DNA of 51,552 nt. Source: Hyphomicrobiales bacterium (GTDB taxonomy: Bacteria > Pseudomonadota > Alphaproteobacteria > Rhizobiales > Rhizobiaceae). How positions within the stretch are numbered: the first letter of the stretch is position 1; each line of letters begins with the position of its first letter. The DNA lies in contig UCOA01000078.1 in assembly GCA_900474095.1 (NCBI GenBank), positions 1 through 51,552 on the forward strand, read 5' to 3'. Below, one piece after another: positions 18,311 to 26,950 of this stretch. Made by a program: the position numbers and the translations under genes. Under the pieces are notes generated by a model that saw only the letters and a list, made by a program, of their open reading frames with translations, made no database searches and was not told the DNA's origin.

Positions 18311-18552
18311 GTTTTTTGAGCAGGCTCAAACAAACCTACCAATTCATCTTAAAAGACAAAGTGATCCATGAACTGGGCCTGAACTCAAAGTTCGGTCCAG
18401 GCTACCTCTCGATACAAATCAAGCAACAGCCAATTGGTGCGACCTACGTGGCCGTCAAAGCAAAGGGCGGAGAGGCCACTGTATGGGTGCCTTTGGAATT
18501 TGACGAATTCGAAAAGGCCATCGATTTCGTCAAAAGGCACAAAGACACCTGA
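18307..18552 (+). CDS. Small low-GC protein of unknown function (81 aa)
   Basis: I do not recognise this protein. It starts within the stop codon of the PEP mutase-like gene (ATGA overlap) and ends 9 bases before the converging argB stop. It is soluble, rich in Lys and Gln, and has a beta-strand-rich middle (GYLSIQIKQQPIGATYVAVK, then ATVWVPLEFDEFEKAIDFVK). Its base composition is clearly lower in G+C (roughly 47% by eye) than its neighbours, and its codon use differs, which suggests recent acquisition or a different origin. It is probably a real gene given the coupled start and sensible composition. Confidence 0.65.
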   Translation: MSFLSRLKQTYQFILKDKVIHELGLNSKFGPGYLSIQIKQQPIGATYVAVKAKGGEATVWVPLEFDEFEKAIDFVKRHKDT

Positions 18553-18561
18553 CAGAACTGC

Positions 18562-19449
18562 TTACGGAACGATCAGCGTTCCCGCGCCATGTTCCGTGAA
18601 GATCTCCAGCAGCACCGAGTGCGCCGTCTTGCCGTTGAGGATGACGACGCCTTCGACGCCGCGGGCGAGTGCTTCGATGCAGGTTTCGACCTTCGGGATC
18701 ATGCCGCCGGAAATCGTGCCGTCCTTGATCAGCGCGCGCGCTTCGGCGACCGAGAGTTCCTTGATCAGCTCGCCGTTCTTGTCGAGCACGCCGGGAACGT
18801 CGGTAAGGAACAGCAGGCGGGTGGCGTTTAGCGCACCGGCGATGGCACCGGCGAAGGTGTCGGCATTGATGTTGTAGGTGTGGCCGTCGCGGCCGGGCGC
18901 GACCGGGGCGATGACCGGGATCATCTCGGAACGGGCGAGCAGGTCGAGCAGGGTGCGGTCGACTTCGACGATCTCGCCGACGAAGCCGAGGTCGAGCACG
19001 CGCTCGATGTTGCTGTCGGGATCCTTGATGGTCTTCTTGGCCTTTTCGGCGAAGACCATGTTGCCGTCCTTGCCGCAGAGCCCGATCGCCCATTCGCCGG
19101 TCTGGTTGATGAGCGCGACGATCTCCTTGTTGATCGAGCCGGCAAGAACCATTTCGACGATCTCGACGGTCTTGGCGTCGGTGACGCGCAGGCCGCCTTC
19201 GAATTTCGATTCGATGCCCATCTTCGTCAGCATCGCACCGATCTGCGGGCCGCCGCCATGGACGACGATCGGGTTGACGCCCGACTGTTTCAGGAGCGCG
19301 ATATCCGCGGCAAAGGCCTTGCCGAGCTCGGGATTGCCCATGGCGTGGCCGCCATATTTGACGACGATCGTCTTGTTCTCGTAGCGCTGCATATAGGGCA
19401 GTGCCTTGGCGAGAAGATCTGCCTGGATTTCGCTCTCTGATGTGGACAT
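18562..19449 (-). CDS. argB: Acetylglutamate kinase
   Basis: The enzyme phosphorylates N-acetylglutamate in arginine synthesis. The 295-residue protein shows the amino-acid-kinase motifs [20 protein letters not shown], the substrate-binding [15 protein letters not shown] and [10 protein letters not shown]. It has the N-terminal extension typical of the arginine-inhibited hexameric type, so feedback control by arginine and PII is likely from family knowledge. The ATG at 19449 gives the expected length. As I recall, related genomes have argB close behind engB; here about 4.6 kb separates argB from engB. Confidence 0.97.
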   Translation of the reverse strand: MSTSESEIQADLLAKALPYMQRYENKTIVVKYGGHAMGNPELGKAFAADIALLKQSGVNPIVVHGGGPQIGAMLTKMGIESKFEGGLRVTDAKTVEIVEMVLAGSINKEIVALINQTGEWAIGLCGKDGNMVFAEKAKKTIKDPDSNIERVLDLGFVGEIVEVDRTLLDLLARSEMIPVIAPVAPGRDGHTYNINADTFAGAIAGALNATRLLFLTDVPGVLDKNGELIKELSVAEARALIKDGTISGGMIPKVETCIEALARGVEGVVILNGKTAHSVLLEIFTEHGAGTLIVP

Positions 19450-19636
19450 GGGAATACCTCTGGAAAAAGCCGGGTGCTGTTTAGCGCATGTTTCCGGCGG
19501 AGGGAATGATCTGCATGAAAGATAAAGCCAATGTGACATTGGTTTGGCTGGCCGGTTTTATCTGGCGGCCCTCCCTTTTTATCCCCGGTTTTCTGCCCTA
19601 TCTTCGCCGCCACAGGGGCGAGGACCGGAAGCATTC

Positions 19637-20176
19637 ATGGGCATTGACGATATTTCGACGTTGATCGGCCGGGTTTCGCTGAAGGACCGCGCGGCGTTCA
19701 CGGCGCTCTACCGCCCGACCAGCCCGAAACTTTTCGCCATTTGCGTGCGTATCTTGCGGGACAGGACGGAAGCGGAAGAGGCGCTGCAGGAAATCTACAT
19801 CAAGATCTGGCAGCGCGCCGACCGGTACGTCGCCGGTGAAACCAATCCGATGTCCTGGCTTTCGGCGATCGCCCGCAATCATGCAATCGATCAGTTGAGA
19901 GCGCGAAAGCCTGTGGCAAACACGATTGACGAGGCTTATGATCTGGCCGATTCTGCGCCCGATCCAGAAAAATCCGCCGTCAACGCGGCGGAAGGCCGCA
20001 AAATCGACAATTGCATGGGCGAGCTTGAGGCGGACCGCGCGGATGCGGTGCGCAAGGCCTATGTCGAAGGCCTGACATATCAGGAACTCGCCGGTCACTT
20101 CGGCGTTCCGTTGAACACGATGCGAACATGGCTGCGCCGCAGCCTTTCGAAACTGAGAGAGTGCATGGAGCGATGA
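19637..20176 (+). CDS. ECF-type RNA polymerase sigma factor (SigK-like)
   Basis: A 179-residue extracytoplasmic-function sigma factor. Region 2 is at about residues 20-90 (ALYRPTSPKLFAICVRIL and EEALQEIYIKIWQRAD), and region 4, with its helix-turn-helix, at about 125-175 (VEGLTYQELAGHFGVPLNTM). The ATG at 19637 is chosen from the family start; the frame runs open further upstream without similarity. Its stop overlaps the anti-sigma factor start by four bases (ATGA), so the pair is made together. The fasciclin-domain gene downstream is a likely regulon member. Confidence 0.92.
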   Translation: MGIDDISTLIGRVSLKDRAAFTALYRPTSPKLFAICVRILRDRTEAEEALQEIYIKIWQRADRYVAGETNPMSWLSAIARNHAIDQLRARKPVANTIDEAYDLADSAPDPEKSAVNAAEGRKIDNCMGELEADRADAVRKAYVEGLTYQELAGHFGVPLNTMRTWLRRSLSKLRECMER

Positions 20177-20889
20177 CCACACAGAACCCCGAAAGCGGAG
20201 ATTCCCGCCGCGACCAGGTGATCGCGGGCGAATATGTGCTTGGTGTTCTCTCTGCCGACGACCGCTGCAAGGTGGAGGCGCGCATGGTCCTCGACCGCGC
20301 TTTTGCGGCCATGGTCAAACACTGGCAGAGCAATCTCTCCTCCTTCGACGAAAGCTACGAACCGCTCTCACCACCGCCGCAGGTCTTTACCGCGATCGAG
20401 CGCCGGCTCTTTGCGGAGCAGCCGGCAACTGTCACCGGCGGCTTCTGGAACTCGCTGCCTTTCTGGCGGATTTTGACGCTTGCCTCCGTCGCCGGTCTTG
20501 TCGCGATTGCCACCTTTGCATCGGGCATCCTTGAGCCCGTCAGCCAGAAACGGCCGCTGGTCGCCGAACTTGCCGGCGAGGGCAGCGCCGCGATCAATCT
20601 GCTGGCCCAGTATGACGCCGGCACGGGTGCCCTGAAGGTGACGCCGGTTGCGGCCCGGCAGGCGGAGGCCAAGTCGCTGGAAGTCTGGCTGATCGAAGGT
20701 GACAATCCCGCCAAATCGCTCGGCGTCCTGCCGCAGACTGGCGAGGGCGAGATCGTCCTCGCGCCGGAGTTGCGCGCGAAGTTCGGCGAGGGTGTCACGC
20801 TCGCGGTCAGCGTCGAACCGCTCGGCGGCTCGCCGACAGGCACAGCGACAGGACCTGTCGTCGCTGTTGGAAAGACACGGCTCCCCTGA
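20173..20889 (+). CDS. RskA-like membrane anti-sigma factor
   Basis: A 238-residue protein with an N-terminal cytoplasmic sigma-binding part (about residues 1-90; VIAGEYVLGVLSADDRCKVE). A single membrane helix at about 98-118 (ILTLASVAGLVAIATFASG) follows. The C-terminal periplasmic RskA-type domain ends with LEVWLIEGDNPAKSLGVLP and VSVEPLGGSPTG. The HxxxCxxC zinc motif of ZAS anti-sigma factors is not present. It would hold the adjacent sigma factor at the membrane until an envelope signal leads to its proteolysis. The start overlaps the sigma factor stop by ATGA. Confidence 0.9.
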   Translation: MTTQNPESGDSRRDQVIAGEYVLGVLSADDRCKVEARMVLDRAFAAMVKHWQSNLSSFDESYEPLSPPPQVFTAIERRLFAEQPATVTGGFWNSLPFWRILTLASVAGLVAIATFASGILEPVSQKRPLVAELAGEGSAAINLLAQYDAGTGALKVTPVAARQAEAKSLEVWLIEGDNPAKSLGVLPQTGEGEIVLAPELRAKFGEGVTLAVSVEPLGGSPTGTATGPVVAVGKTRLP

Positions 20890-21114
20890 CAGTTGATCGC
20901 AGGTCAGTCGTACCTAACCACATGCTGCCCTTCGCCGCCGACAATTAAAAGAAAGCATTTTAATTTCAGCCCGTTGGAAATCTCTCAATTTTCCTGAAAC
21001 TCTTTTTGGAAGCCTGCCGTTACTCGCTTTGTCCTCTGCGCAGGGAACATGAACTCCAGCAAATTGGGAGAGACCCGCAATGCGGGTTCGCGAGATCAAC
21101 AGGAAGGAATAGAG

Positions 21115-21672
21115 ATGTTCAAGTCCATGCCGCGCACGGTGACCGTTGCTTCGATACTGGCGGCCGGCGCCTTTGCCGCCCATGCCGGAAACCCGACGGT
21201 CGGTGGTGCTCCGATGTACGACAACAAGAATATCGTCGAAAATGCGGTGAATTCGAAAGATCACACGACGCTGGTTGCGGCCGTCAAGGCTGCTGGCCTC
21301 GTCGAAACGCTCCAGGGTGCCGGTCCCTTCACGGTGTTTGCGCCGGTCAATGCGGCTTTCGACGCGCTGCCTGCCGGTACGGTGGATACGCTCCTGAAGC
21401 CGGAAAACAAGGACATGCTGACCAAGGTGCTGACCTGCCATGTGGTGTCGGTCAGTGCGATGTCCGATGCCATCAACAAGATGGTGATGGATGATGGCGG
21501 CACGCATGATGTGAAAACGGTCGGCGGCTGCGTCCTAAAGGCCAAAGCCGATGGCGGCAAGATCACGCTGACGGATGAGACCGGCGGGGTGGCGACCGTC
21601 ACGATCGCCGACGTCAAGCAGTCGAACGGCGTCATCCACGTGATCGACAAGGTACTGCTGCCGAAGTCCTGA
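21115..21672 (+). CDS. Secreted fasciclin (FAS1) domain protein
   Basis: A 185-residue protein with a Sec signal peptide (residues 1-25, ending AAHA-GNP) and one FAS1 domain with both signatures: GPFTVFAPVNAAFDALPAGT and the C-terminal NGVIHVIDKVLLP. FAS1 domains act in adhesion or as envelope proteins. Two cysteines (LTCHVV and GGCVLK) could form a periplasmic disulfide. The ATG at 21115 follows GGAAGGAATAG. It lies 225 bases after the anti-sigma gene, with its own leader and probably its own promoter, as expected for a target of the sigma factor. Confidence 0.92.
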   Translation: MFKSMPRTVTVASILAAGAFAAHAGNPTVGGAPMYDNKNIVENAVNSKDHTTLVAAVKAAGLVETLQGAGPFTVFAPVNAAFDALPAGTVDTLLKPENKDMLTKVLTCHVVSVSAMSDAINKMVMDDGGTHDVKTVGGCVLKAKADGGKITLTDETGGVATVTIADVKQSNGVIHVIDKVLLPKS

Positions 21673-21820
21673 CCGCCACCGCCTTGGGAGCCGGATGCGA
21701 TCTGGACTGTATCTTCGGCTCACAATTCCGTAAATCGGAAGCGATTTAAGGATAAAATCATGCAGCATTTTCGAAGTGCTACAGCGTCCTTTGCGCGTCA
21801 GGTTTGACGTGCGGCGCTAT

Positions 21821-21854
21821 AAAGGCCACCGGCGTCACCTGCCGGTGGCCTTTT
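21821..21854 (+). terminator. Strong rho-independent terminator
   Basis: A perfect 13-pair stem (AAAGGCCACCGGC / GCCGGTGGCCTTT) with a seven-base loop is followed by a T run. It lies 148 bases after the fasciclin gene and would end its transcript. The stretch before it (21778-21820), rich in GCGC and GCGT, resembles a palindromic intergenic repeat that I recall from other Rhizobium genomes. Confidence 0.88.
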
Positions 21855-21960
21855 GCATTTCCTCACGCGGGATTGATCGTCATTTGTTTTGCCGTCAATC
21901 GGTGAGGCCCTTAGGTTGATCGCAAAGGATTGCCGAAACATCCGGCAAAGGGAGACCATC

Positions 21961-22461
21961 ATGACAAGCCGACGCTTCTTTCTTCTTTCCGGAACAACCA
22001 TGCTCGCTGCCGCTGTCCTTCACGGCTTTGCACCGATCAGCGTGGCCGCGGCATCCGCCGAGACATTCGAGGTGACGAAAACCGACGCCGAATGGAAGAC
22101 GCTGCTGACGGACGAGCAGTATCGGATCCTGCGCCATGAGGACACTGAGCGACCGTTCACCAGCGCTCTCAATACTGAGAAGCGCAAGGGCATCTTCCAT
22201 TGCGCCGGCTGCGCCCTGCCGGTCTATTCCTCGGAAGCGAAATATGACAGCGGCACCGGCTGGCCGAGTTTCTGGGAATCGCTGCCGAATGCGATCGGCA
22301 CGCGCGAGGATACGTCACTGTTCATGACGCGCACCGAATGTCATTGCCGCCGCTGCGGCGGGCATCTGGGGCATATCTTCGACGACGGCCCGCCGCCAAC
22401 CGGCATGCGTCACTGCATCAACGGCATGGCGATGACCTTTACGCCGGCGACGGCGGCTTGA
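21961..22461 (+). CDS. msrB: Tat-exported peptide-methionine (R)-S-oxide reductase
   Basis: The enzyme reduces the R epimer of methionine sulfoxide in oxidised proteins. The 166-residue protein starts with a twin-arginine signal (TSRRFFLLSGTTML, cleavage about residue 31), so it should act in the periplasm. The mature part has the zinc CxxC pairs CAGC and CRRC, the GWPSFW substrate motif and the catalytic Cys in RHCING. The usual NSASL segment after that Cys reads NGMAM here. The ATG at 21961 follows AAAGGGAGA. It is not paired with msrA. Its place after the sigma / FAS1 genes suggests envelope stress, but this is inference. Confidence 0.92.
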   Translation: MTSRRFFLLSGTTMLAAAVLHGFAPISVAAASAETFEVTKTDAEWKTLLTDEQYRILRHEDTERPFTSALNTEKRKGIFHCAGCALPVYSSEAKYDSGTGWPSFWESLPNAIGTREDTSLFMTRTECHCRRCGGHLGHIFDDGPPPTGMRHCINGMAMTFTPATAA

Positions 22462-22470
22462 GCTATCCTA

Positions 22471-22560
22471 GTGCATGTCGCCCAAAGCGTGCCTCGGTTT
22501 TGAGACTACATCCACAGAGGCAAAGACAAGCGCATCGCATGATCCGTTTTGATGCGATGC
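22471..22560. repeat. Rhizobial-type intergenic repeat with terminal hairpin
   Basis: The stretch begins GTGCATGTCGCCCAAA and ends in a 9-pair stem, GCATCGCAT (22532-22540) / ATGCGATGC (22552-22560). From memory, closely similar sequences recur between genes of Rhizobium chromosomes. It fills the space between msrB and the converging DUF1269 gene, and the hairpin could also serve as a weak terminator. Copy number elsewhere cannot be checked from this window. Confidence 0.55.
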
Positions 22561-22563
22561 ACT

Positions 22564-23103
22564 TCAGAACGTGCCGGGTGTCGGTGACTGCGGCTGGGTG
22601 CCGGAGAGCGCTGTCTGCAGCCTGGCTTCCTGCTCCGGCGAGAGCGAGGTCTTGAGCACCTTGCCCCGCAGGCCGGAGAGCTCCGTCAGCACCTTTTCCG
22701 GCTGCACCTTGCGCACGAGCACGAAAAGCGCTGAGGAGTTGCTGGGGATGGTTTCGCCGAGAGATTTGATGAAGTCGTCATCGATGCCGTAGTCGGCAAG
22801 CGAGCCGGAGAGGGCGCCTGTGCCTGCGCCGATCGCGCCGCCGATGGCAAAGCCTGCAAGCGGGTTGAGGAACAGAAGGCCGACGAGGCCACCCCACAAT
22901 GCACCGCTCAAGAGACCGGAGGTTGCGCCGATCGCGGCTAGGTTCATGCTCTGTTTCAGGTGAACCTTGCCGGCCTCGTCACGCACGACGACGACAGCGT
23001 CCTCGAGATCGACCAGATATTCCTTTTTCAGCTTATGGAGCTTCAGAAGTACCTTGTCGGCTTCGTCCATGTTGTCGAAGCCGATGACAATCAGATCAGA
23101 CAT
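22564..23103 (-). CDS. DUF1269 glycine-zipper membrane protein
   Basis: A 179-residue protein of the DUF1269 family. An N-terminal alpha/beta domain (MSDLIVIGFDNMDEADKVL) is followed by a Gly-rich double hairpin at about residues 55-100 (AIGATSGLLSGALWGGLVG and AIGGAIGAGTGALSG) that may insert in the membrane. The C-terminal half contains the ALFVLVRKVQPEKVL segment. Family members are often stress-induced, but no function is established. It converges with msrB and lies about 100 bases downstream of engB on the same strand. Confidence 0.85.
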   Translation of the reverse strand: MSDLIVIGFDNMDEADKVLLKLHKLKKEYLVDLEDAVVVVRDEAGKVHLKQSMNLAAIGATSGLLSGALWGGLVGLLFLNPLAGFAIGGAIGAGTGALSGSLADYGIDDDFIKSLGETIPSNSSALFVLVRKVQPEKVLTELSGLRGKVLKTSLSPEQEARLQTALSGTQPQSPTPGTF

Positions 23104-23203
23104 GTCGATTCTCCCTCAACGTTTGACGTCTCGCAGGTTGCCGCAAGGCTACCCGCAGCGGAGATAGAGCACATTTGATGTCCGGGTAGTGCGACAGCCC
23201 GGA

Positions 23204-23857
23204 TTAAGAGGCGATTGCGGTGCGAATGGCGCTGCGCAGCTCTTCGAGGCCGTTGCCCTTTTCCGAGGAGGTGGAGAGCACTTCCGGGAAGGCGGCCGGT
23301 CTTTTCCTGATCTTTTCCAGCGTTTCAGCAATCAGCTTCGGAACCGCCGGTTCCTTGATCTTGTCGGTCTTCGTCAATACGACCTGGTAGGACACCGCCG
23401 CCTTGTCGAGCAGGGAAAGCACTTCCTCGTCGTTCTTCTTGATGCCGTGGCGGCTGTCGATCAGCACGTAGACGCGCTTCAGCGTCGAGCGGCCGCGCAG
23501 ATAGTCGAAGACCAGCTTGGTCCAGGCATCGACATGTTCCTTCGGTGCCTGTGCGTAGCCATAGCCTGGCATGTCGACGAGCGCCATCGGCGGCAGGTCG
23601 CCGGCCTCGCCGGAAAAGCCATCCGGCACGAAATAATTGAGTTCCTGGGTGCGGCCCGGCGTGTTGGAGGTGCGCGCGAGACCCTTGTGGCCGACCAGCG
23701 CATTGATCAACGACGACTTGCCGACATTGGAGCGACCGGCAAAGGCGATCTCCAGCGGGCCTTCCGGCGGCAGGAACTTCATCGACGGCACGCCGCGAAT
23801 GAAGATCCACGGCCGCCCGAAAAGGGGCTTGTCGTCCTGCGGCTTGATGTCTGTCAT
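23204..23857 (-). CDS. engB: Ribosome biogenesis GTPase YihA/YsxC
   Basis: A 217-residue small GTPase needed for assembly of the large ribosomal subunit. The G motifs are GRSNVGKSS (G1), DMPGYGYA (G3) and TKTDK (G4), and the family-specific [13 protein letters not shown] segment is also present (GRTQELNYF). The length is normal. In rhizobia it usually follows yidC closely; here a DMT transporter gene lies between them on the same strand. Confidence 0.95.
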   Translation of the reverse strand: MTDIKPQDDKPLFGRPWIFIRGVPSMKFLPPEGPLEIAFAGRSNVGKSSLINALVGHKGLARTSNTPGRTQELNYFVPDGFSGEAGDLPPMALVDMPGYGYAQAPKEHVDAWTKLVFDYLRGRSTLKRVYVLIDSRHGIKKNDEEVLSLLDKAAVSYQVVLTKTDKIKEPAVPKLIAETLEKIRKRPAAFPEVLSTSSEKGNGLEELRSAIRTAIAS

Positions 23858-23956
23858 GGCGGTCCTGTCCTTGGTCTGCTCAGGACTTCGCGGTTTTGCG
23901 CCGTCAAGTCAAGGAAACTTGCGATTTTCGCCAATCTGTCACAGCCCAGCTCTGTC

Positions 23957-24874
23957 TCAACCGGGTGCGCGCCGCTGCCGCCACATTTCGACACTGAGAT
24001 AGATAAGAAGGGCGGTGAGCACCACCGTTCCGCCAAGGATGGTGTTGACGCTCGGGATCTCGCCGTGGATGGCCGCAACCCAGACCGGCGCGAGCACCGT
24101 CTCGGCGGTGCCGAGCAGGGCGGCAAGAGCAGAAGGAACGAGCCGCGCCCCGGTGACGAACAGTGCAAGCCCCAGGCCGAAATTGAGCGCGCCGAAGGTC
24201 ACGAGGACGCCGAGTTCGGATGCGGAGACAGCGAGACCGGAGGACATGATTGCCGCGACGGCGCCGGCAACGATCGTGCCGAAGCAGGCGGCCGGCGTCA
24301 TGCGCACGTGGGCGTAGCGGCGGGTGATGACGGTGGCAAGCGCGAAGACGAAGGCGATAAGAACCGCAAGCGCATCGCCGATCGGCGAGGCCGCGCCGCT
24401 CACGGAATCCGATACCATGATGGCGACGCCGCCGATCACGGCTGTAATGGCAAGCCAGGTCAGGAGCGAGATACTCTCGCGAAAGACGATCCAGCTGACG
24501 AGTGCCGCGATCAGCGGCACCCCGGCCTGGATCAGCACGACATTGGCGACGGTGGTGTAGGCGAGCGCCAGGATGAACGAGGTCGAGGCGGTGGCAAAAC
24601 AGAGTCCGACGGCGACGCCCGGCAGGCCCATGTTGCGGAAGAGCGTGACGGTGCCGCGCGGGCCGTCGCGCAGCAGCATGAAGCCGATGAGGAACAGAGC
24701 GGCAAACAGCGAGCGCCAGAAGACAATGGTCCAGCCGTCCTCGATCGCAAGGAACCGTGCCAGCGTGCCGCCGAAGCTCCAGACAATGGCCGAGCCAAGC
24801 ACCAGCATTGCTCCCTGCACCGGGTTTTGTGATCCAGCGGTTACGGATTGCGGCAAGGCGGAAGGCTGCGACAT
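23957..24874 (-). CDS. DMT (EamA-type) transporter
   Basis: A 305-residue inner-membrane protein with ten predicted helices in two EamA repeats (AIVWSFGGTLARFLAIEDGW in the first, ALNFGLGLALFVTGARLVPS in the second). The ATG at 24874 gives a typical N-terminus with a short cytoplasmic tail; the frame is open upstream to 25093 without family similarity. It lies between engB and yidC on the same strand, a position normally without a gene in my recollection of rhizobial synteny. Substrate unknown. Confidence 0.85.
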   Translation of the reverse strand: MSQPSALPQSVTAGSQNPVQGAMLVLGSAIVWSFGGTLARFLAIEDGWTIVFWRSLFAALFLIGFMLLRDGPRGTVTLFRNMGLPGVAVGLCFATASTSFILALAYTTVANVVLIQAGVPLIAALVSWIVFRESISLLTWLAITAVIGGVAIMVSDSVSGAASPIGDALAVLIAFVFALATVITRRYAHVRMTPAACFGTIVAGAVAAIMSSGLAVSASELGVLVTFGALNFGLGLALFVTGARLVPSALAALLGTAETVLAPVWVAAIHGEIPSVNTILGGTVVLTALLIYLSVEMWRQRRAPG

Positions 24875-25092
24875 GACAAGAACCCGTTTGGAGACGGCTG
24901 AATGTAGAGGCGAATTGCTCCGCGCACGCCGGTAGTCGCGACACGGGGCTGTCGTAAACTGCCGTGGCCATGGCGGAAGGCGGGATGTGGCAAAGTGTAA
25001 GAGGGCTTCGTTCACGCGGCTGATGAGCGCGCTTAGGGACGGCCGCAGGTGCTTGTAAGGCGGCTTGACGCGCAAGGTGGTGGCAGAAAACA

Positions 25093-25124
25093 AAAGGCCC
25101 CGGATAAGAAAATCCGGGGCCTTT
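25093..25124 (-). terminator. Rho-independent terminator of the rpmH-rnpA-yidC operon
   Basis: A perfect 13-pair stem (AAAGGCCCCGGAT / ATCCGGGGCCTTT on the plus strand) with a six-base loop lies 20 bases beyond the yidC stop. Read on the minus strand, it is followed by TTGTTTT. This is a strong intrinsic terminator that separates yidC from the transporter and engB downstream. Confidence 0.9.
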
Positions 25125-25144
25125 GGCGTTTGAGCCGTTCCGGC

Positions 25145-26950
25145 TTATTCGGCCGGTTTCGGCTTCCTCGAGAACAACCCCTTGAGATTGTCGAACAGCT
25201 CGACCCTGACGCCGTGGCGCTTCATGATGACCGCCTGCTGGGCGATCGAAAGCGTGTTGTTCCAGGCCCAGTAGATGACGAGGCCAGCCGGGAAGCTCGA
25301 CAGCATGAATGTGAAGACAACCGGCATCCAGGTGAACAGCATCGCCTGGGTCGGATCCGGCGGCGTCGGGTTCATGCGCATCTGCAGGAACATGGTGACG
25401 CCCATGATCAGCGGCCAAACGCCGATCATCAGCGCGGCCGGCACGTCAAAGGGCAGGACCCCAAATAGATTGAAGATCGAGGTCGGATCCGGCGCCGAGA
25501 GGTCCTGGATCCAACCGAAGAACGGCGCGTGACGCATCTCGATGGTGACGTAGATCACCTTGTAGAGCGCGAAGAACACCGGGATCTGCAGAAGGATCGG
25601 CCAGCAGCCGGCGATCGGATTGATCTTCTCGTCCTTGTAGAGCTGCATCATAGCCTGCTGCAGCGCCATGCGGTCGTCGCCGTGCTTCTTCTTCAGTTCC
25701 TCCATCTTCGGTTGAACCTTCTTCATGTTCGCCATGGAAGCGTACTGCTTGCTGGCGAGCGGGAAGAACAGTGCCTTGACGACGATGGTGGTCATCAGAA
25801 TGGCGACGCCGAAATTGCCGAAATACCGGAAGAAGAAATCCATCAGTTTGAACATCGGCTTGGTAATGAAGTAGAACCAGCCCCAATCGATCAGAAGGTC
25901 GAACTGCGGGATGGAATAGGACTGCTCGTAACCATCGACCAGCGGAACCTGCTTGGCACCGGCAAAGACCAGCGTCTTGAGGTCGGCCGACTGGCCGGGA
26001 GCAATGGTGATCGGATCGTGCTTGTAGTCAGCCTGATAGCGCGGGCGGCCGTCGGGGAAATGCGCGAACTTCGCTTCGTAGGGTGTTGCCTGCGGCGGCA
26101 CGATCGTCGCGGCCCAGTATTTGTCGGTGATGCCGAGCCAGCCGGTCGTCGTCTTGCCGGGCTGGATGGGCGCCTCGTCCTCGACCTTGCCGTAGGCGAC
26201 TTCGTTCAGCCCATGTTCGCCGATAACGCCGATGAACCCTTCGTGCAGCACGTAGATGCTCGGCGTCGTCGGCTTGTTGAAGCGGGTGACGCGGCCATAG
26301 GAGGAAAGCGAGGCAGGGGCACCGCCGCCGTTGGTGATCTTGTCGTTCACCTGGAACATGAAGTGTTCGTCAACCGAGATGGTACGGTCGAAGACGACGC
26401 CCTTCTCATTGGTGTAGGTCAGCGTCACCGGCGTCGACTCGGTCAGCTTGTCGCCGCTCTTGACGGTCCAGACCGTTGTCGGGCCGGGAACGGTCCCGGT
26501 CGCCTCGTTGCCGATATAGCCGAGTTCGGTGAAATAGCCGTCCTTCGTATCGGCCGGGCTGAAGAGCGTGATGATCGGGCTCTTGTCGTCGACGGTCTCG
26601 TGGTATTCCTTGAGCTTAAGGTCGTCCAACCGTGCGCCGGTCAGATTGATCGAGCCGCTGAGCGCCGGCGTGTCGATGGTGACGCGGGCTGACTTGGCGA
26701 TCGCCTGGTCGCGGGTTTCAACCGCACCCGGCACCGCGCCGGCTGTCGTTGTCTGGCCCGTCGTTGTCTGGCCCGTCGTTGTCTGGCTCGTCGTTGTCTG
26801 GCCGTTTGCGGCCGGATCGGCCTGCGTCTGGCTCTGCTCGGCCGCAATACGCTCTTTCTCTATCTTCGGATTGACGTAGAGAAACTGCCAGGCGATCAGG
26901 ATCAGCACCGACAGGGCAATTGCCACGAAGTAATTGCGGTTATTTTCCAT
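25145..26950 (-). CDS. yidC: Membrane protein insertase YidC
   Basis: The protein inserts and folds inner-membrane proteins, alone or with SecYEG. With the ATG at 26950 it has 601 residues; the adjacent ATG at 26953 is too close to the AGGAAAG ribosome-binding site. The layout is: an N-terminal anchor helix ([20 protein letters not shown]), a low-complexity linker (about residues 35-75), the periplasmic P1 domain, and the conserved core of five helices. Core motifs include [20 protein letters not shown] and [19 protein letters not shown]. The linker holds a QTTTG/S repeat encoded by a 15-bp tandem array. The start overlaps the rnpA 3' end. Confidence 0.97.
   Translation of the reverse strand: MENNRNYFVAIALSVLILIAWQFLYVNPKIEKERIAAEQSQTQADPAANGQTTTSQTTTGQTTTGQTTTAGAVPGAVETRDQAIAKSARVTIDTPALSGSINLTGARLDDLKLKEYHETVDDKSPIITLFSPADTKDGYFTELGYIGNEATGTVPGPTTVWTVKSGDKLTESTPVTLTYTNEKGVVFDRTISVDEHFMFQVNDKITNGGGAPASLSSYGRVTRFNKPTTPSIYVLHEGFIGVIGEHGLNEVAYGKVEDEAPIQPGKTTTGWLGITDKYWAATIVPPQATPYEAKFAHFPDGRPRYQADYKHDPITIAPGQSADLKTLVFAGAKQVPLVDGYEQSYSIPQFDLLIDWGWFYFITKPMFKLMDFFFRYFGNFGVAILMTTIVVKALFFPLASKQYASMANMKKVQPKMEELKKKHGDDRMALQQAMMQLYKDEKINPIAGCWPILLQIPVFFALYKVIYVTIEMRHAPFFGWIQDLSAPDPTSIFNLFGVLPFDVPAALMIGVWPLIMGVTMFLQMRMNPTPPDPTQAMLFTWMPVVFTFMLSSFPAGLVIYWAWNNTLSIAQQAVIMKRHGVRVELFDNLKGLFSRKPKPAE
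26745..26804. repeat. Four 15-bp tandem repeats inside yidC
   Basis: On the plus strand the unit GTCGTTGTCTGGCCC is repeated four times (26745-26759, 26760-26774, 26775-26789, 26790-26804), with one change in the third and one in the fourth copy. It encodes Gln-Thr-Thr-Thr-Gly/Ser in the periplasmic linker of YidC. As the unit is a multiple of three, slippage would lengthen or shorten the linker without a frameshift. Confidence 0.9.

Noticed and set aside
23189-24832. A 547-codon open frame on the plus strand
   Set aside because: It is antisense to engB and the DMT transporter, both with clear motifs; its Arg/Gly/Asp/His-rich composition is typical of GC-rich shadow frames.
23904-25418. A 504-codon open frame on the minus strand
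   Set aside because: It runs across the transporter and the yidC 3' end in another frame and through the terminator at 25093; its composition is that of a shadow frame.
25529-26692. A 387-codon plus-strand frame
   Set aside because: It is antisense to yidC and shows the shadow-frame composition.
26745-26804. Possible CRISPR array
   Set aside because: The 15-bp units are contiguous without spacers and code for a YidC linker; no cas genes in the window.
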